Source: Streptomyces hygroscopicus
Lineage (GTDB): Bacteria; Actinomycetota; Actinomycetes; Streptomycetales; Streptomycetaceae
DNA length: 64,000 nucleotides
NCBI GenBank assembly: GCA_002021875.1
Contig: CP018627.1
Coordinates: 5,332,001-5,396,000, forward strand
Direction: 5' to 3'
Of this stretch, positions 38,701 through 48,758 are shown piece after piece (positions within the stretch are counted from its first letter, which is position 1; every line of letters begins with the position of its first letter). The position numbers and the translations under genes were made by a program. The notes below the pieces were generated by a model. The model searched no databases, was not told where the DNA came from, and worked only from the letters and a program-made list of their open reading frames with translations.

Positions 38701-41700
38701 AACTGCCACAGCTCTTCCGGCGACCGCACCCCACCCGGGAAACGGCAGCTCATCGCCACGATCGCGATCGGATCATCGGCCACCGCGACCGCAGGCGCGG
38801 CCACGCCACCGGTCACCGCGGCGTCCGCGCCCAGCAGCTCCGTGCGCAGATGGTCCGCGAGGGCGGTGGCGTTCGGGTAGTCGTAGATGAGCGTGGCGGG
38901 CAGCCGCAGGGCGGTCGCCGCGTTCAGCCGGTTGCGGAGTTCGACGGCGGTGAGCGAGTCGAAGCCCAGCTCCTTGAAGGCGCGTCCGGCCTCGACCGCC
39001 TCGGCCCCGCCGTGCCCCAGCACCGACGCGACCTGCGTACGCACCAACTCCAGCAGCGTCTGTGCGCGCTCGTTGTCCGTCAGACCGGACAGCCGCTCCG
39101 CCAATGTGCCGGTCCCGGCGGTGGCGGCCACGCGCGGCGCGCCCTCGGCGGCCGGCGCCGGACGCGCGGCCCGTACCTCGCCGAACAGCGCGCTCGGCCG
39201 TACGGCGGTGAACTCGGCCAGGAACCGGTCCCAGTCGATGTCCGCGACCGTCACGGCGGTGTCATCGAGGTCCAGCGCCTGCCGCAGCGCGGTGAGCGCC
39301 GACTCGGGCGCCATGGGCGGCACGCCATCGCGGCGCATCCGCCGCTCCAGCGCCTCGTCGGCGGCCATGCCGCCCTCGGCCCACGGGCCCCAGGCGATCG
39401 AGGTGGCGGGCAAGCCCTGGGCGCGGCGCAGCTCCGCCAGCGCGTCCAAGTAGGCGTTGGCCGCCGCGTAATTGCCCTGCCCGGCGGCGCCCACCGACCC
39501 GGCGAACGAGGAGAAGAGGACGAACGCCGAAAGGTTCAGGTCGCGCGTCAGCTCATGGAGGTTCTGCGCGGAGGTGGCCTTGGCGCGCACCACGCGCTCC
39601 AGGCGCTCGGCGTCCAGCGTGTCCACAAGGCCGTCGTCCAGCACACCGGCCGCGTGCACGACGGCGGTCAGCGGGAACTCGGCCGGTATGGACGCCAGCA
39701 GCTCCGCGAGCGCGTCCCGGTCCGCCACATCACACGCGGCGACGGTCACCCGAGCACCCGACGCGGCCAGCTCATCCCGCAGCTCCACCGCGCCCGGGGC
39801 GTCCAGCCCCCGGCGGCTGGTGAGCACCACATGCTCGGCACCGTTCTCCACCAGCCAGCGGGCCAGATGCGCACCCAACGCGCCCGTGCCGCCGGTCACC
39901 AGCACCGAACCCGAGGGCCGCCAGCCCTCGTCGTCCGACATCCGGGTCCCGGAAGCCTCGGTCAGCCGACGCCCGAAGACGCCCGAGCCACGTACCGCGA
40001 CCTGATCCTCGCCACCGGCCCCGGCCAGCACATCCGCCAACCGCCCGAGCGCACGCTCATCCACCGACTCCGGCAGATCGACCAGACCGCCCCACCGCTC
40101 CGGCAGCTCCAACGCCGCCACCCGGCCCAGACCCCACACCAGAGCCTGACCCGGATTCACCCCACCATCCGAACGCCCCACCGCCACCGCACCCCGCGTC
40201 GCCACCCACAACGGCGCACCCACACCCGCATCACCCAACGCCTGCACCAACACAGCCGTCCGCAGCAAACCCGACTCATCGTCGACCGTCGCCAGCAGGG
40301 AGAACACCCCCGCCACCGAACCGCCCACGACGGCCGTACGCAGCTCATCCGCCATCCCGGCGCGATCCACCGCAGCCGACTCGACCACGCGCACATCCAC
40401 ACCACGCCCGGCCAGCAACCGCACCACACCCGAGGCCCACACACCCTCGGCCCCCTCCACCGGGACCACCACCACCCAGCAGCCACCCAAAACCCCAGCC
40501 GCAGACCGCTCCGTCAACGGCCTCCACGACACCCGATAACGCCAACCATCCACCGCCGAACGCACCGACTCCTGCCGCCGCCACGACGACAACGCAGGCA
40601 ACACCTCACCCAGCGAAACCCCCGGATCCACCGCCAACTCCGCAGCCAACGCGGCCACATCCCCGCGCTCCACCACATCCCAGAACCGCCCGTCAACGGC
40701 ACTGCCCGATGCGGCGGCCTCCGCCGCCGGGGCCTCCTCCCACCAGTACCGCGTGCGCTGGAAGGCGTACGTCGGCAGCTCGACCCGCCGGGCACCGGTG
40801 CCCTCGAAGTAGCCGCCCCAGTCCAGGGACTGGCCCCGGACATGCAGCAGGGCGAGGGCGGCGGTCACCGACTCGGCCTCCGCACGCCCCTTCCGCAGCG
40901 TGGCGGCGAACGCGGCCTCGTCGCCGGTCACGCACTCCTGGGCCATCGCGGAGAGGACACCGTCGGGGCCCAACTCGACGAAGGTGGTGACGCCTTGGGC
41001 TTCCAACGTCCGTACACCGTCGAGGAAGCGGACGGCCTCGCGGACGTGGCGCACCCAGAAGTCGGCGGTCGTGATCTCCTCGGTGGAGACGACGGAACCG
41101 GTGAGGTTGGAGACGATCGGGATGCGCGGGGCCTCGTACGTCAGCCCCTCCGCGACCTCGCGGAACGCCTCCAGCATCCCGTCCATACGCGGCGAGTGGA
41201 ACGCATGGCTGACCGTGAGCCGCTTGGTCTTCCGACCCTGCGCCTCGAACGAGACCGCAATCTCCAGCGCCGCATCCTCATCACCGGCGATCACGACCGA
41301 CGTCGGCCCGTTGAGCGCGGCGATGCTGACCCGCTCGGTGAGCAGCGGCAGCACCTCGTCCTCCGACGCCTGCACCGCGATCATCGCGCCACCCGCCGGA
41401 AGCTCCTGCATCAGACGGCCACGCGCCGCCACCAACTGCGCCGCATCCGCCAGCGACAACACACCCGCCACATGCGCCGCAGCCAACTCACCAATCGAGT
41501 GGCCCGACAGGAAGTCCGGCGTCAGACCCCACGCCTCCACCAACCGGAACAACGCCACCTCAACCGCGAACAACGCAGGCTGAGTGAACCCCGTCTGATC
41601 CAGTACGGCCGCGTCATCCCCGAACAGCACATCCCGCAGCGGCCGCTCCAGATACAGATCCAGATGCGCACACACCTCATCCAACGCATCCGCGAACACC

Positions 41701-44700
41701 GGATAGGCGTCATACAACTCACGCCCCATCCCCAGCCGCTGACTCCCCTGCCCCGTGAACAGGAACGCCACCTTGCCCTCAGCAACCGCCCCCTCGACCA
41801 CACCCGAGGCAGCGGACTCACCCCGAGCCACCGCGTCCAGGCCCGCGAGGAATGTCTCGCGGTCAGTGGTGATGAGCGCCGCGCGCTGTTCCAGCGCGGT
41901 GCGGCTGGTGGCGAGCGAGAAGGCGAGGTCGGTCGCGCTCAGTTCGGGGTGGGTGCGGAGGTGAGTGGCCAGTTGTGCGGCCTGGGCGTGCAGCGCCTGG
42001 CCGTCCTTCGCCGACAGCAGCCACGGCAGCGCGGGCAGATCACGCGGCGCGGGCTCCACGACCGCAGCCGGAAGGGCCGGGGCCTGCTCGATGATGGTGT
42101 GCGCGTTGGTGCCACTGAGCCCGAAGGACGACACGCCCGCGCGGCGCGGGCGGCCCGTCTCCGGCCATTCCACCTGCTCCGTCAGCAGCGAGACCGCACC
42201 CGCCGACCAGTCCACATGCGGCGACGGCGCGTCCACATGCAACGTCTGCGGCAACACACCATGCCGCATCGCCAGCACCATCTTGATGATGCCCGCGACA
42301 CCCGCCGCCGCCTGCGTATGACCGATGTTGGACTTGATGGAACCCAGCCACAACGGCCGCTCCCCATCCCGCTGCTGCCCGTACGTGGCCAGCAGCGCCT
42401 GCGCCTCGATCGGGTCACCCAGCGTCGTACCCGTACCGTGCGCCTCCACGACATCCACATCACCGGCCGACAGCCCCGCACCGGCCAGCGCCTGCCGGAT
42501 GACGCGCTGCTGGGACGGACCGTTCGGCGCCGTCAGACCGTTCGACGCACCGTCCTGGTTAATCGCGCTGCCCCGCACGACCGCGAGCACCGGGTGCCCG
42601 TTCTTCTCCGCGTCCGACAGCCGCTCGACCAGCAGCATGCCGACGCCCTCGCCCCAGCCGGTGCCATCCGCACCGGCCGCGAACGCCTTGATCCGGCCGT
42701 CCTCCGCCAGCCCGCGCTGACGGCTGAAGTCGACGAACGCCTCCGGCGTGGACATCACCGTGACGCCACCCGCGAGCGCCATCGTGCACTCGCCGCCGCG
42801 CAGCGCCTGAACAGCCATGTGCAGGGCCACCAGCGACGACGAACACGCCGTGTCCACCGTCACCGCCGGGCCCTCGAGACCGAAGGTGTACGCCACCCGG
42901 CCCGACACCACGCTCGCCGCGTTGCCCGTGCCCAGATGGCCCTCCAGACCCTCGGGCGCGGTGGAGACGAGGTCGGCGTAGTCCTGTCCGTTGGTGCCCG
43001 CGAAGACACCGGTACGGCTGCCGCGCAGCGTGGCCGGGTCGATGCCCGCACGCTCGAACGCCTCCCACGACGTCTCCAGCAGCAACCGCTGCTGCGGGTC
43101 CATCGCAAGCGCCTCGCGCGGCGAGATCCCGAAGAACGACGCGTCGAAGTCCCCGGCGTCGTAAAGGAATCCACCCTCACGCGCGTACGACGTCCCCTGA
43201 CGATCCGGGTCCGGGTCGTACAGCCCCGCCAGATCCCAGCCACGGTCGGACGGGAACTCCGCAATCGCGTCCCCACCGGCCGTCAGCAACTGCCACAGCT
43301 CTTCCGGCGACCGCACCCCACCCGGGAAACGGCAGCTCATCGCCACGATCGCGATCGGATCATCGGCCACCGCGACCGCAGGCACGGCCACGCCACCACT
43401 CACCGCAGCATCCGCGCCCAGCAGCTCCGTGCGCAGATGGTCCGCGAGGGCGGTGGCGTTCGGGTAGTCGTAGATGAGCGTGGCGGCCAGCCGCAGGCCC
43501 GTCGCCGCGTTCAGCCGGTTGCGCAGCTCGATCGCGGCCAGCGAGTCGAAACCCAGCTCCTTGAAGGCACGTCCGGCCTCGACCGCCTCGGCCCCACCGT
43601 GCCCCAGCACCGACGCGACCTGCGCACGCACCAACTCCAGCAGCGCACGGTCCTGTTCGGCCTTCGGAACACCGCGCAGGCGCTCGCCGAGCGGAGTGGC
43701 GGAGTCGGCGTCGGTGACGACCTGTCCGGCGTCCGCGCCGGTCGCGGCGCGCGGCCCGGCCTCCGCCGCCAGCTCGGCGATCAGCGGGCTCGGCCGTACG
43801 GCGGTCAGAGTGCGGGGGAAGTTCTCCCAGTCGATGTCCGCGACCGTCACGGCGGTGTCATCGAGGTCCAGCGCCTGCCGCAGGGCGGCAACGGCGGATT
43901 CGGGCGCCATCGGCGGCATGCCCTCGCGGCGCATCCGCCGTTCCATGGCGTCGTCACCGGCCATGCCGGAGTCGGCCCACGGGCCCCAGGCGATCGAGGT
44001 GGCGGGCAAGCCCTGGGCGCGCCGCCGCTCGGCCAGCGCGTCCAAGTAGGCGTTGGCCGCCGCGTAATTGCCCTGCCCGGCGGCGCCCACCGACCCGGTG
44101 ATCGAGGAGAAGAGGACGAACGCCGTAAGGTCCAGGTCGCGCGTCAGCTCGTCCAGATGGCGCGCGGCGTCGGCCTTCGCCCGGAGCACCGAGGCGAACC
44201 GCTCGGGCGTGAGCGAGTCCAATACGCCGTCGTCGAGCACACCGGCCGCATGGACGACGGCGGTCAGCGGAAGCTCCGCCGGAAGCCCGGCCAGCAGCTC
44301 CGCGAGCGCGTCCCGGTCCGCCACATCACACGCGACAACGGTCACCCGAGCGCCCGACGCGGCCAGCTCATCCCGCAGCTCCACCGCACCCGGAGCGTCC
44401 AGCCCCCGGCGGCTGGTGAGCACCACATGCTCGGCACCGTTCTCCACCAGCCAGCGAGCCAGATGCGCACCCAACGCGCCCGTGCCACCAGTGACCAGCA
44501 CCGACCCGGCACCCGGTGTCCACGAGCCCTCGGAGGTCGACCCCGCCGCAGCCGCCCGCACCAGCCGGCGCCCGAAGACGCCCGAGCCACGTACCGCGAC
44601 CTGATCCTCGCCACCGGCCCCGGCCAGCACATCCGCCAACCGCCCGAGCGCACGCTCGTCGGCCGTCTCGGGAAGGTCGACCAGGCCACCCCACCGCTCC

Positions 44701-47700
44701 GGCAGCTCCAACGCCGCCACCCGGCCCAGACCCCACACCAGGGCCTGACCCGGATTCACCCCACCATCCGAACGCCCCACCGCCACCGCACCCCGCGTCG
44801 CCACCCACAACGGCGCACCCACACCCGCATCACCCAACGCCTGCACCAACACAGCCGTCCGCAGCAAACCCGACTCATCGTCGACCGTCGCCAGCAGGGA
44901 GAACACCCCCGCCACCGAACCGCCCACGACGGCCGTACGCAGCTCATCCGCCATCCCGGCGCGATCCACCGCAGCCGACTCGACCACGCACACATCCACA
45001 CCACGCCCGGCCAGCAACCGCACCACACCCGAGGCCCACACACCCTCGGCCCCCTCCACCGGGACGACCACGACCCAGCAGCCACCCAAAACCCCGGCCG
45101 CCGACCGCTCCGTCACCGGCCTCCACGACACCCGATAACGCCAACCATCCACCGCCGAACGCACCGACTCCTGCCGCCGCCACGACGACAACGCAGGCAA
45201 CACCTCACCCAGCGAAACCCCCGGATCCACCGCCAACTCCGCAGCCAACGCGGCCACATCCCCGCGCTCCACCACATCCCAGAACCGCCCGTCAACGGCA
45301 CTGCCCGATGCGGCGGCCTCCGCCGATCCGGCCAGGGCCGGGGCCGGGGCGTTGAGCCAGTACCGCTGGCGCTGGAAGGCGTAGGTGGGCAGGTCGATCG
45401 TGCGGGCGCCGGTGGTGGCGTACGGGGCGGCCCAGTCGGCCTTCTTGCCCCGGACGTACGCCAGTGCCACGGCCGCGGTCAGGGTTTCGGCCTCGGGGCG
45501 CCCGCCGCGCAGCGTGGCGGCGTACGCGGTGCCGTCGGCGTCGGGCAGACAGTCCTGGGCCATGGCGGTGAGCACGGCGTCGGGGCCGAGCTCCAGGAAG
45601 GTGGTGGCGCCCTTGTCGGCCAGCGTCCGCACACCGTCCAGGAAGCGGACGGCCTCGCGGACATGGCGCACCCAGTACTCGGGCGAGCACAGCTCCTCGG
45701 CGGTGGCGACGCGCCCGGTGACGGTGGAGACCACGGGGATGCGCGGCGGTGCGTAGTCCAGCACCTGGGCGACGCGCCGGAATTCGGCGAGCATGCCGTC
45801 CATGAGCGGGGAGTGGAACGCGTGGCTGACGGTGAGCCGCTTGGTCTTGCGGCCCCGCTCCTCGAAGGACGCCGCGATCTCCAGCGCCGCGTCCTCGTCG
45901 CCCGAGACGACGACGGAGTGGGGGCCGTTGACGGCGGCGATGCCGATCCGGTCCTCGCGTCCGGCGAGCAGCGGCAGTACCTCGTCCTCCGACGCCTGCA
46001 CCGCGATCATCGCGCCACCGGCCGGAAGCTCCTGCATCAACCGGCCACGGGCCGCCACCAGCGCGGCGGCGTCCTCCAGGGACAGCACACCCGCCACATG
46101 GGCGGCGGCGAGCTCGCCGATGGAGTGTCCGGCGAGCAGTTCGGGGCGCAGTCCCCAGGACTCGACGAGGCGGTAGAGCGCGACCTCGACGGCGAACAGG
46201 GCGGGCTGGGTGTAGTCGGTGCGGTCGAGGAGGGCGGCTTCGGGACTGCCCTCTTCGGCGAAGAGCACGTCGAGGAGGGGGTGTTCGAGCTGTTCCTCGA
46301 GGTACCAGCAGGCATCGTCGAGGGCTTCGGCGAAGGCGGGGTGGGCGTCGTAGAGCTCGCGGCCCATGTCGAGGCGCTGGCTGCCCTGTCCGGTGAAGAG
46401 CAGGGCGAGCTTTCCGGCGGCGGGGGTGGAGCGTACGACGGTCGGTGCGTCGCCGTCCTCGGCGAGGGTGCGCAGGGCGGCGAGGAAGCCGTCGCGGTCG
46501 CCGGCGAGGAGCACGGCGCGCTGTTCGAAGGTGGCGCGGGTGGTGGCCAGGGAGTGGCCGATGTCGGTGAGGGCGAGCCCGGGGTCGGCCTCCAGCAGCG
46601 TGTGCAGCCGTTCGGCCTGGCCGCGGAGGGCCCCGGTGGTCTTCGCGGACAGGGTCCAGGGCAGGACGGCGGGTTCCGCGGAGCCCTCGCCATCGGGGTC
46701 CTCGGCTTCGTTCCGCTCCTCGCCGTCGGCCGGGGGCTGTTCGATGATGGCGTGGGCGTTGGTGCCGCTCATGCCGAACGAGGAGACGCCCGCGCGGCGC
46801 GGGCGGTCGCTCTCCGGCCAGGGCCGCGCCTCGGTCAGCAGCTCGATGTCACCCGCGGTCCAGTCGACATGCGGGGTCGGCTCGTCGATGTGCAGGCTGC
46901 GCGGCAGGACGCCGTGGCGCATCGCCATGACCATCTTGATGATGCCGCCGACACCGGCCGCGGACTGGGTGTGGCCGATGTTGGACTTGAGCGAGCCGAG
47001 CCACAGCGGCCGGTCCGCCGCGCGCTCCTGGCCGTAGGTGGCGAGCAGCGCCTGGGCCTCGATGGGGTCGCCCAGCGTCGTACCGGTGCCGTGGGCCTCC
47101 ACCGCGTCGACCTCACCGGACGACAGCCCGGCGTTGGCGAGTGCCTGGCGGATGACGCGCTGCTGGGCGGGGCCGCTGGGGGCGGTGAGGCCGTTGCTGG
47201 CGCCGTCCTGGTTGATGGCGGTGGAGCGAACGACGGCGAGGACCCGGTGGCCGTTCTTCTGGGCGTCCGAGAGCCGTTCGACGAGCAGCATGCCGACGCC
47301 CTCGCCCCAGGCGGTGCCGTCGGCGGCGGCGGCGAACGGCTTGCAGCGTCCGTCGGCGGCGAGGCCGCGCTGGCGGCTGAAGGCGATGAACGAGCCGGGG
47401 TTGGCCATGACGGCCGCGCCACCGGCGAGCGCCATGGTGCACTCGCCCGCGCGCAGCGCCTGGACCGCCAGGTGGAGCGCGACCAGGGAGGAGGAGCACG
47501 CGGTGTCGACGGTGACGGTGGGGCCTTCGAAGCCGAAGGTGTAGGCGATCCGGCCGGAGGCGACGCTGGCGGCGTTGCCGGTGACCAGATAGCCCTCGAA
47601 GCCCTGTTCGGCCTCGTGCAGCCGGGGGCCGTAGTCCTGGGTCTCGGCGCCGACGAACACACCGGCCCGGCCGCCCCGGAGGGTCGCGGGGTCGATACCG

Positions 47701-48425
47701 GCGCGTTCGAAGACCTCCCAGGAGGTCTCCATCAGCAGCCGCTGCTGCGGATCCATGGCGAGGGCCTCGCGCGGCGAAATGCCGAAGAACGCCGGATCGA
47801 ACTCATCGGCGTCGTGCAGGAATCCGCCTTCGCGGGTATAGCTGCTGCCTGCCTTGTCCGGGTCGGGGTCGTAAAGCCCGGCGAGATCCCAGCCCCGGGT
47901 CACCGGGAATTCGGAGATGACGTCTTTTCCGCCCGCGACGATTTCCCACAGTTCTTCGGGAGAGCCGACCGAACCGGGGAATCGGCAGCTCATTCCGACA
48001 ATGGCGATGGGCTCGTCGGCGGCGATCGGGCCCATTGTGGCGTCGGCCGAGGACGCGTCGGAACCGTCGTTCTCACCGAGCAGTTCGGCGCGCACATGGC
48101 GGGCGAGGTCGGCGGGGGTGGGGTGGTCGAAGGCGAGGGTGACCGGCAGTCGCAGTCCGGTGGCGGCGGTCAGCCGGGCGTGCAGATCGACCGTGGCGAG
48201 GGAGTCGAAGCCCAGGTCGAGGAAGGGGCGCTCGGGGTCGAGGAGGTCCGGCGCCTTGTCCTTGAGGGCCTGCTCGACGATCTCGCCGACCCAGGCGGTG
48301 AGGGCCTCGGCGCGCTCGGCCTCGGGGATCTCGGCGAGCCGGTCCCGCCACGGGGACGCTTCCTCGGGGCTCGTGCCCCCCATTTCGGTGTGCTCGGGCG
48401 TGAAATCCACGGACTCACTCACCAT
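23778..48425 (-). CDS. Type I modular PKS, loading ACP plus modules 1-5
   Basis: First polypeptide of the assembly line, 8,215 residues. It opens with a lone ACP (Ser75 in GFDSL), so the starter acyl group must be delivered in trans. Five modules follow. M1: KS Cys310, AT Ser768, KR Tyr1454, ACP Ser1628. M2: Cys1861, Ser2310, Tyr2986, Ser3157. M3: Cys3390, Ser3842, DH His4149/Asp4323, KR Tyr4796, Ser4966. M4: Cys5202, Ser5655, Tyr6361, Ser6529. M5: Cys6764, Ser7216, Tyr7917, Ser8091. A C-terminal docking tail (about 8140-8215) follows. All ATs have GHSIGE and HAFH (malonyl). KR1-KR4 have LDD (B-type); KR5 lacks it and has Trp (A-type). KR3 has Gly in place of the catalytic Ser. In-frame ATGs at 48452, 48437 and 48425 are possible; 48425 is preferred because GGGG lies six bases upstream, though 48437, with GAGGG just before it, cannot be excluded. 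Long near-identical DNA blocks join modules 1, 2 and 3. Confidence 0.97.
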   Translation of the reverse strand: MVSESVDFTPEHTEMGGTSPEEASPWRDRLAEIPEAERAEALTAWVGEIVEQALKDKAPDLLDPERPFLDLGFDSLATVDLHARLTAATGLRLPVTLAFDHPTPADLARHVRAELLGENDGSDASSADATMGPIAADEPIAIVGMSCRFPGSVGSPEELWEIVAGGKDVISEFPVTRGWDLAGLYDPDPDKAGSSYTREGGFLHDADEFDPAFFGISPREALAMDPQQRLLMETSWEVFERAGIDPATLRGGRAGVFVGAETQDYGPRLHEAEQGFEGYLVTGNAASVASGRIAYTFGFEGPTVTVDTACSSSLVALHLAVQALRAGECTMALAGGAAVMANPGSFIAFSRQRGLAADGRCKPFAAAADGTAWGEGVGMLLVERLSDAQKNGHRVLAVVRSTAINQDGASNGLTAPSGPAQQRVIRQALANAGLSSGEVDAVEAHGTGTTLGDPIEAQALLATYGQERAADRPLWLGSLKSNIGHTQSAAGVGGIIKMVMAMRHGVLPRSLHIDEPTPHVDWTAGDIELLTEARPWPESDRPRRAGVSSFGMSGTNAHAIIEQPPADGEERNEAEDPDGEGSAEPAVLPWTLSAKTTGALRGQAERLHTLLEADPGLALTDIGHSLATTRATFEQRAVLLAGDRDGFLAALRTLAEDGDAPTVVRSTPAAGKLALLFTGQGSQRLDMGRELYDAHPAFAEALDDACWYLEEQLEHPLLDVLFAEEGSPEAALLDRTDYTQPALFAVEVALYRLVESWGLRPELLAGHSIGELAAAHVAGVLSLEDAAALVAARGRLMQELPAGGAMIAVQASEDEVLPLLAGREDRIGIAAVNGPHSVVVSGDEDAALEIAASFEERGRKTKRLTVSHAFHSPLMDGMLAEFRRVAQVLDYAPPRIPVVSTVTGRVATAEELCSPEYWVRHVREAVRFLDGVRTLADKGATTFLELGPDAVLTAMAQDCLPDADGTAYAATLRGGRPEAETLTAAVALAYVRGKKADWAAPYATTGARTIDLPTYAFQRQRYWLNAPAPALAGSAEAAASGSAVDGRFWDVVERGDVAALAAELAVDPGVSLGEVLPALSSWRRQESVRSAVDGWRYRVSWRPVTERSAAGVLGGCWVVVVPVEGAEGVWASGVVRLLAGRGVDVCVVESAAVDRAGMADELRTAVVGGSVAGVFSLLATVDDESGLLRTAVLVQALGDAGVGAPLWVATRGAVAVGRSDGGVNPGQALVWGLGRVAALELPERWGGLVDLPETADERALGRLADVLAGAGGEDQVAVRGSGVFGRRLVRAAAAGSTSEGSWTPGAGSVLVTGGTGALGAHLARWLVENGAEHVVLTSRRGLDAPGAVELRDELAASGARVTVVACDVADRDALAELLAGLPAELPLTAVVHAAGVLDDGVLDSLTPERFASVLRAKADAARHLDELTRDLDLTAFVLFSSITGSVGAAGQGNYAAANAYLDALAERRRAQGLPATSIAWGPWADSGMAGDDAMERRMRREGMPPMAPESAVAALRQALDLDDTAVTVADIDWENFPRTLTAVRPSPLIAELAAEAGPRAATGADAGQVVTDADSATPLGERLRGVPKAEQDRALLELVRAQVASVLGHGGAEAVEAGRAFKELGFDSLAAIELRNRLNAATGLRLAATLIYDYPNATALADHLRTELLGADAAVSGGVAVPAVAVADDPIAIVAMSCRFPGGVRSPEELWQLLTAGGDAIAEFPSDRGWDLAGLYDPDPDRQGTSYAREGGFLYDAGDFDASFFGISPREALAMDPQQRLLLETSWEAFERAGIDPATLRGSRTGVFAGTNGQDYADLVSTAPEGLEGHLGTGNAASVVSGRVAYTFGLEGPAVTVDTACSSSLVALHMAVQALRGGECTMALAGGVTVMSTPEAFVDFSRQRGLAEDGRIKAFAAGADGTGWGEGVGMLLVERLSDAEKNGHPVLAVVRGSAINQDGASNGLTAPNGPSQQRVIRQALAGAGLSAGDVDVVEAHGTGTTLGDPIEAQALLATYGQQRDGERPLWLGSIKSNIGHTQAAAGVAGIIKMVLAMRHGVLPQTLHVDAPSPHVDWSAGAVSLLTEQVEWPETGRPRRAGVSSFGLSGTNAHTIIEQAPALPAAVVEPAPRDLPALPWLLSAKDGQALHAQAAQLATHLRTHPELSATDLAFSLATSRTALEQRAALITTDRETFLAGLDAVARGESAASGVVEGAVAEGKVAFLFTGQGSQRLGMGRELYDAYPVFADALDEVCAHLDLYLERPLRDVLFGDDAAVLDQTGFTQPALFAVEVALFRLVEAWGLTPDFLSGHSIGELAAAHVAGVLSLADAAQLVAARGRLMQELPAGGAMIAVQASEDEVLPLLTERVSIAALNGPTSVVIAGDEDAALEIAVSFEAQGRKTKRLTVSHAFHSPRMDGMLEAFREVAEGLTYEAPRIPIVSNLTGSVVSTEEITTADFWVRHVREAVRFLDGVRTLEAQGVTTFVELGPDGVLSAMAQECVTGDEAAFAATLRKGRAEAESVTAALALLHVRGQSLDWGGYFEGTGARRVELPTYAFQRTRYWWEEAPAAEAAASGSAVDGRFWDVVERGDVAALAAELAVDPGVSLGEVLPALSSWRRQESVRSAVDGWRYRVSWRPLTERSAAGVLGGCWVVVVPVEGAEGVWASGVVRLLAGRGVDVRVVESAAVDRAGMADELRTAVVGGSVAGVFSLLATVDDESGLLRTAVLVQALGDAGVGAPLWVATRGAVAVGRSDGGVNPGQALVWGLGRVAALELPERWGGLVDLPESVDERALGRLADVLAGAGGEDQVAVRGSGVFGRRLTEASGTRMSDDEGWRPSGSVLVTGGTGALGAHLARWLVENGAEHVVLTSRRGLDAPGAVELRDELAASGARVTVAACDVADRDALAELLASIPAEFPLTAVVHAAGVLDDGLVDTLDAERLERVVRAKATSAQNLHELTRDLNLSAFVLFSSFAGSVGAAGQGNYAAANAYLDALAELRRAQGLPATSIAWGPWAEGGMAADEALERRMRRDGVPPMAPESALTALRQALDLDDTAVTVADIDWDRFLAEFTAVRPSALFGEVRAARPAPAAEGAPRVAATAGTGTLAERLSGLTDNERAQTLLELVRTQVASVLGHGGAEAVEAGRAFKELGFDSLTAVELRNRLNAATALRLPATLIYDYPNATALADHLRTELLGADAAVTGGVAAPAVAVADDPIAIVAMSCRFPGGVRSPEELWQLLTAGGDAIAEFPSDRGWDLAGLYDPDPDRPGTSYAREGGFLYDAGDFDASFFGISPREALAMDPQQRLLLETSWEAFERAGIDPGALRGQQIGVFAGTNGQDYLSLLMQAPEGLEGHLGTGNAASVVSGRVAYTFGLEGPAVTVDTACSSSLVALHMAVQALRQGECTMALAGGVTVMSTPENFIDFSRQRGLAADGRIKAFAAGADGTGWGEGAGMLLVERLSDARRNGHPVLAVVRGSAINQDGASNGLTAPNGPSQQRVIRQALAAAGLTTGDVDVVEAHGTGTTLGDPIEAQALLATYGQQRDGERPLWLGSIKSNIGHTQAAAGVAGIIKMVLAMRHGVLPQTLHVDAPSPHVDWSAGAVSLLTEQVEWPEVGRPRRAGISSFGISGTNAHTIIEQAPAPTLPAAPAEAPERNGLGGLLPFVLSAKNAEALREQAARLHTHLASRPESAPLDVAHALAVGRAALERRAVLTVGDRDELLRSLDALARGESAPSVVEGAVAEGKVAFLFTGQGSQRLGMGRELYDAYPVFADALDEVCAHLDLNLERPLRDVLFGDDAAVLDQTGFTQPALFAVEVALFRLVEAWGLTPDFLSGHSIGELAAAHVAGVLSLADAAQLVAARGRLMQALPAGGAMVAVQASEDEVLPLLTERVSIAALNGPTSVVIAGDEDAALEIAASFEAQGRKTKRLTVSHAFHSPRMDGMLDAFREVAEGLTYEAPRIPIVSNLTGNVVSTEEITSPGFWVRHVREAVRFLDGVRTLEAQGVTIFVELGPDGVLSAMAQECVTGEDTAFAAALRKDRPEAEALLSAVARAHVRGVTPDWAAVFTGAGAAPVDPAELPTYAFQRRRYWPSAAALAAGDPESIGLGDIDHPLLGAAVALADADGLLLTGVLSIRTHPWLADHAVMDTVLLPGTAFVELAGAAGAQVGCERLDELTLEAPLVLPEHTGVRVQLVVDGPDESGRRSFSLHSRRQDALGTEPWTRHATGVLAPGARISESGEPDELAVWPPRGATPIAVEGLYEELAGAGLGYGPVFQGLKGAWRLGENLYAEVGFPEDAPLTSGAEAERFGLHPALLDAALHVIGLDSADRETALAEGALLPFAWNGVQLHAAGAGALRVRLSERPSNAVSLLVADGTGRPVATVESVALRAASADQVRAARGGLHESLFRLDWTAVPAPATGAATGDWAVLGADAGQLAVLEGAFGSGIRLAAYRDLSVLRTAVAAGAPAPDTVLLAGADAGVGLSDGNGDGTDAATVYEATQTTLALLQAWLADERFAASRLVLLTRGAVETEPGAGVADLPYAAVRGLFRSAQSENPGRLVLLDVDGEEGSYRTVPAALGVDEAELALRAGAALAPRLARVPVTENTADTADTDAIDAHEASGADADADTATAPSYDPNGTVLITGAGGTLGGLFARHLVSAHGVRRLLLVSRRGADADGAEELGADLTAAGATVTWAACDVADRDALAATLAAIPAEHPLTAVVHTAGVLDDGILGSLTPERVARVLRPKVDAALNLHELTRGHELSAFVLFSGAAAVFGAPGQASYAAANSFLEALAQHRVAQGLPATALAWGLWGGAGMGSGLDEVDLRRIARGGVAPIAADEGLALFDAARADGAAVLFPMRLDYAGLRTEATATGSVPALFRGLVRTPVRRAAAAAGTADGSSLAQRLAGLARPEQDRELLELVCGRVAAVLGYAGPEAVEAGRAFKELGFDSLTAVELRNDLKTVTGLRLPATLVFDYPTPTALAGHLREELLGTEETTAPLVPVRTGAAPAVDDDPIVIVGMSCRYPGGVRTPEELWELVATGGDGISGFPVDRGWDLDGLYHPDPDHAGTSYTREGGFLHDAADFDPDFFGISPREALAMDPQQRLLLETSWEAFERAGIDPATVRGSRTGVFAGVMYHDYVTGLDGIPDGVEGYIGTGNAGSIASGRVAYTFGLEGPAVTVDTACSSSLVALHWAIQALRAGECTMALAGGVAVMATPETFIDFSRQRGLATDGRCKSFAASADGTGWGEGAGMLLVERLSDARRNGHPVLAVVRGSAINQDGASNGLTAPNGPSQQRVIRQALAAAGLTTGDVDVVEAHGTGTTLGDPIEAQALLATYGQQRDGERPLWLGSIKSNIGHTQAAAGVAGIIKMVLAMRHGVLPQTLHVDAPSTNVDWEDGAVSLLTERVEWPETGRPRRAGVSSFGISGTNAHTIIEQPPAAEDHEDGAARPTAVPPVLPWPLSAVSRDALRDQARHLRDRLRADSTDEDVDLAAIGYTLAAGRTTFEDRAVLVADGRDGFLRALEALASGEPATGLVQGSPVAGKLAFLFTGQGSQRLGMGRELYDAYPVFAQALDEVCAHLDAHLERPLREVLFGDDATTLDRTGFTQPALFAVEVALFRLVEAWGPRPDFLSGHSIGELAAAHVAGVLSLADAAKLVAARGRLMQELPAGGAMIAVQASEDEVTPLLSERVSIAALNGPTSVVIAGDEDAAVSIAATFEAQGRKTKRLTVSHAFHSPRMDGMLDAFREVAQGLTYEAPRIPIVSNLTGSVVSAEEITTADFWVRHVREAVRFLDGVRTMEAHGVTTYLELGPDGVLSAMGQDCLAEGDAAVAFVAALRGGRPEAETVTSALAALQVRGVALDWEAFYAGTGARRVELPTYAFQRRRYWLDVRTSVATPDATAQDAVDARFWEAVERADLASLAETLNLGTEDNGALEALLPSLSSWRRQQSERSTVDGWRYRVSWKPVTDRSATSLGGRWLVVVPAEAAEDAWGAGAVRLLNERGADVRRVELTADDDRATVAERLAGVVGDEPVTGGVLSLLGLADGLGPANGPAHADGLASADGLASADGDALLRTAALTQALGDAGIGAPLWVATRGAVAVGRSDGAVSPEGARLWGLGRVAALELPERWGGLVDLPATADERALGRLAEVLAGAGAGGEDQVAVRASGVFGRRLVRATASSGDTWTPGAGTTLVTGGTGALGAQVARWLVAGGAEHVVLTSRRGIDAPGAVELRDELAASGARVTVAACDVSDRDALARLLAGLPAELPLTAVVHTAGVLDDGVLDSLTPERFTSVLRAKAAAAAHLDELTRDRELSAFVLFSSISGTFGAAGQGNYAAANAYLDALAERRRAQGLPATSIAWGPWAEGGMATDGTLEQRLRRAGLPPMDAELAIGALQRALDLDDTVVTVADIDWDRFAPDFTAARPSRLLADLPETRAAAENTATETAADGSSLAARLAGLGEAERDRLLLDLVRTQVAAVLGHDGSESIAADRAFGELGFDSLTAVELRNRLGAASGVQLPATLVFDYPTAAALAGYLRGELIGADTVAAGASQPAAVTAAVDDDPIAIVAMSCRFPGGVRTPEELWQLLTAGGDAIAEFPADRGWDLDALYDPDPDRRGTFYAREGGFLYDAGHFDAPFFGISPREALAMDPQQRLLLETSWEAFERAGIDPATLRGTSAGVFVGSNGQDYDASLHTVPEEVEGYLGTGNAASVVSGRLAYTFGLEGPAVTVDTACSSSLVALHWAIQALRQGECSLALAGGVTVMSSPGAYIEFSRQRGLAPDGRCKAFAAGADGTGWGEGVGMLLVERLSDARRNGHPVLAIVRGSAINQDGASNGLTAPNGPAQQRVIRQALAGAGLSAAEVDAVEAHGTGTRLGDPIEAQALLATYGQERDADRPLWLGAIKSNIGHTQAAAGVAGIIKMVLAMRHGVLPRTLHVDDPSPHVDWSAGAVSLLTEQVEWPETGRPRRAGVSSFGFSGTNAHTVLEQAPEPTATAEEAQPQSPLVRPDVVAWPLSAKGEDALRAQAERLRAHLEADTGLGAVDVAYSLATTRSALEHRAVVLGPDRDRLLVGLTALARGESAAQLIRGVPAEGRTAVLFTGQGSQRLGMGRELYEASPVFAEALDAVCAELDRHLEWPLYDVLFGDDKEALDRTGFTQPALFAIEVALFRLAEAAGLRPDVLAGHSIGELAAAHVSGVLSLEDAATLVAARGRLMQQLPARGAMVALQAAEDEVEPLLTERVGIAALNGPTSVVIAGDEDVALEIAASFEARGRKTKRLTVSHAFHSPLMDGMLADFRKVAERLTYRAPRIPIVSTVTGQPVADELGMAADYWVRHVRHAVRFLDAVRALEAQGVTTYVELGPDGVLSAMAQDCVTAGGEGAEEVAFVPVLRAGRPETETLTGALATLHVRGAAVDWEALFAGTGAHRVELPTYAFQRRRYWLDGTPRQTSGEAATAVDAAGARFWEAVESDDLASLSDAVGIDMDQPLSALLPALSAWRRREREQSALDAWRYRVTWKPLEEPRLAAAPGVWLVAEPAAAAGHAETVRRVVAALADRGADIRRIGITPADGGDLDRDALADRIRRAAAEEPVHGVLSLLALDERPHPDHPAVPTGLLRTGVLVQALGDAGLDAPLWCATTGAVSTAASEPVGSAAQAQLWGLGRVVALEHPERWGGLIDLPATLDERAADRLAGVLGGHGDDHEDQLAIRTAGILARRLAHAESTPATGVPWRPRGTVLVTGGTGALGAHVARWLAENGAEHLVLTSRRGPDAPGADVLAAELIAKGAQVTVAACDITDRDAIAGLLARIRDEHPGHPLTAVVHTAGAGQFAPLAETTPAEVADVVAAKVAGAAHLDALLGDTELDAFVLFSSIAAVWGSGGQGAYAAGNAFLDALAEQRRARGRTATSVAWGPWADGGLVADDEAAEQLRRRGLPVMAPHSAIAALQQALDRNETVVTVADVDWDRFAPTFTAARPRPLIADLPEVRAALAPDPAEGADGGTAEASAESLRQRLAGLTESEADKVLLDLVRTEVAAVLGHDDITAVQAGRAFKELGFDSLTAVELRNRLNAATGLQLTATLVFDHPTPGALADVLRADLLGEDTTPELPALAEIDKLEFTLSHVSDDATERERVTARLEALLRTWNETESAAGADGGEDDELALDAASAEDIFDIINNEFGRS
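24018..28659 (-). other. PKS module 5: KS-AT(malonyl)-KR(A)-ACP
   Basis: KR lacks LDD (reads [13 protein letters not shown]) and carries [16 protein letters not shown] with the A-type Trp, so an L-hydroxyl is expected. The dimerisation element is present. The docking tail of the protein follows the ACP. This KR closely resembles KR7. Confidence 0.9.
28710..33343 (-). other. PKS module 4: KS-AT(malonyl)-KR(B)-ACP
   Basis: Complete KS, AT, dimerisation element, LDD-type KR (FSSISGTFG before Tyr6361) and ACP. The structural half of the KR contains five in-frame hexapeptide repeats. Predicts a D-hydroxyl. Confidence 0.9.
30151..30240 (-). repeat. Five in-frame 18 bp repeats in PKS module 4
   Basis: Five contiguous 18-base units starting with CCGT (30151, 30169, 30187, 30205, 30223) encode hexapeptides such as [12 protein letters not shown] and LASADG (twice) in the structural half of KR4. 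All preserve the frame. Confidence 0.9.
33393..38777 (-). other. PKS module 3: KS-AT(malonyl)-DH-KR-ACP, KR serine replaced
   Basis: DH has His4149 in [13 protein letters not shown], with Asp where the family glycine usually sits, and Asp4323 in [10 protein letters not shown]. The KR has LDD, Tyr4796 and Asn4800, but reads [17 protein letters not shown], placing Gly at the catalytic Ser position. A double bond is expected only if the KR still reduces. Confidence 0.88.
38820..43367 (-). other. PKS module 2: KS-AT(malonyl)-KR(B)-ACP
   Basis: Complete KS, malonyl-type AT, dimerisation element, LDD-containing KR (FSSFAGSVG before Tyr2986) and ACP. Its AT-to-KR linker is almost identical in DNA to that of module 1, and its KS and ACP closely match module 3. 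Predicts a D-hydroxyl. Confidence 0.9.
40080..40726 (-). repeat. Near-identical block, module 2 copy
   Basis: About 647 bases covering the post-AT linker, dimerisation element and structural KR half of module 2 match the segment 4,599 bases further right in module 1 with only about ten differences. Codons are richer in T/A-tolerant forms (GGT, GTG, TTG) than the flanking PKS sequence. Confidence 0.85.
43407..48017 (-). other. PKS module 1: KS-AT(malonyl)-KR(B)-ACP
   Basis: KS with TACSSS, HGTGT and KSNIGH; AT with GHSIGE and HAFH near residue 867; dimerisation element near 1045-1090; KR with GGTGALG, LDD and the Ser/Tyr/Asn set; ACP with GFDSL. Predicts a D-configured hydroxyl from the starter carbonyl. 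Confidence 0.9.
44679..45325 (-). repeat. Near-identical block, module 1 copy
   Basis: Partner of the block in module 2. Identity starts sharply at 45325 and fades left of about 44679, although the KR beyond remains highly similar. Confidence 0.85.
48075..48353 (-). other. Loading ACP domain
   Basis: A phosphopantetheine carrier domain at residues about 25-117 of the first PKS protein, with LGFDSL and Ser75 as attachment site. No KSQ, AT, adenylation or CoA-ligase domain precedes it. By analogy with known ACP-only loading modules, a separate acyltransferase or ligase would prime it; none is encoded in this window. Confidence 0.93.
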
Positions 48426-48500
48426 CGCGCGCCCCATTACCCTCGCAGACATAACACCAAGACCGTACGTCAGCTTTACACAGGGCAGGGCGGCTAGAAA

Positions 48501-48541
48501 CCCCTTCAAACCCCCTATGGACCCCTATCATCCCTTTGGGG
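48501..48541 (-). promoter_or_regulatory. Phased CCCCTA-type direct repeats, candidate activator site
   Basis: CCCCTT at 48501, CCCCTA at 48512, CCCCTA at 48522 and TCCCTT at 48531 follow each other at 9-11 base steps, about one helical turn, some 75-125 bases upstream of the PKS start. Phased direct repeats are typical of activator binding sites in antibiotic clusters. The same half-site recurs before the thioesterase gene. Function is inferred. Confidence 0.5.
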
Positions 48542-48687
48542 TCCCGTATCCGGGGGGCATCGGGCAATGGCCACGCTTAATTCACCAGAGTGCATGAGAA
48601 TTCCGGTGGCGACAAGGATCTCGAGCAAATAATGCGCCCAGTATTCAATTTTTCTGAGGTGGAGGGGCTGCAGAGGAGGAGGGGTTC

Positions 48688-48728
48688 AGAGGTGGAGGGG
48701 CGGCCTTTCGGTCCGCCCCTCCACCTCT
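48688..48728 (-). terminator. Strong hairpin terminator
   Basis: A perfect 16-base stem (48688-48703 with 48713-48728) and a nine-base loop, G/C-rich, begins 30 bases past the stop of the PH-domain gene. There is no clear U-tract, as is common in actinobacteria. It would separate the PH-domain operon from the PKS operon, which runs in the same direction. Confidence 0.75.
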
Positions 48729-48758
48729 CGGGGGATCGCCAGTTGGTCTCGGGTGGTG

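Larger units (their letters stand above)
48426..48758. promoter_or_regulatory. 333-base leader region of the PKS operon
   Basis: No gene is supported here. Reading toward the PKS it holds the terminator of the upstream PH-domain operon (48688-48728), purine-rich direct repeats (48656-48700), a block of phased CCCCT repeats (48501-48541) and two in-frame upstream ATGs just ahead of the chosen PKS start. The PKS promoter must lie here, but no convincing -35/-10 pair was found by eye. Confidence 0.6.

Noticed and set aside
48425..48480. A -35/-10 promoter pair for the PKS operon
   Set aside because: Several TTG/TATG-like hexamers exist, but none had credible spacing; no promoter is called.
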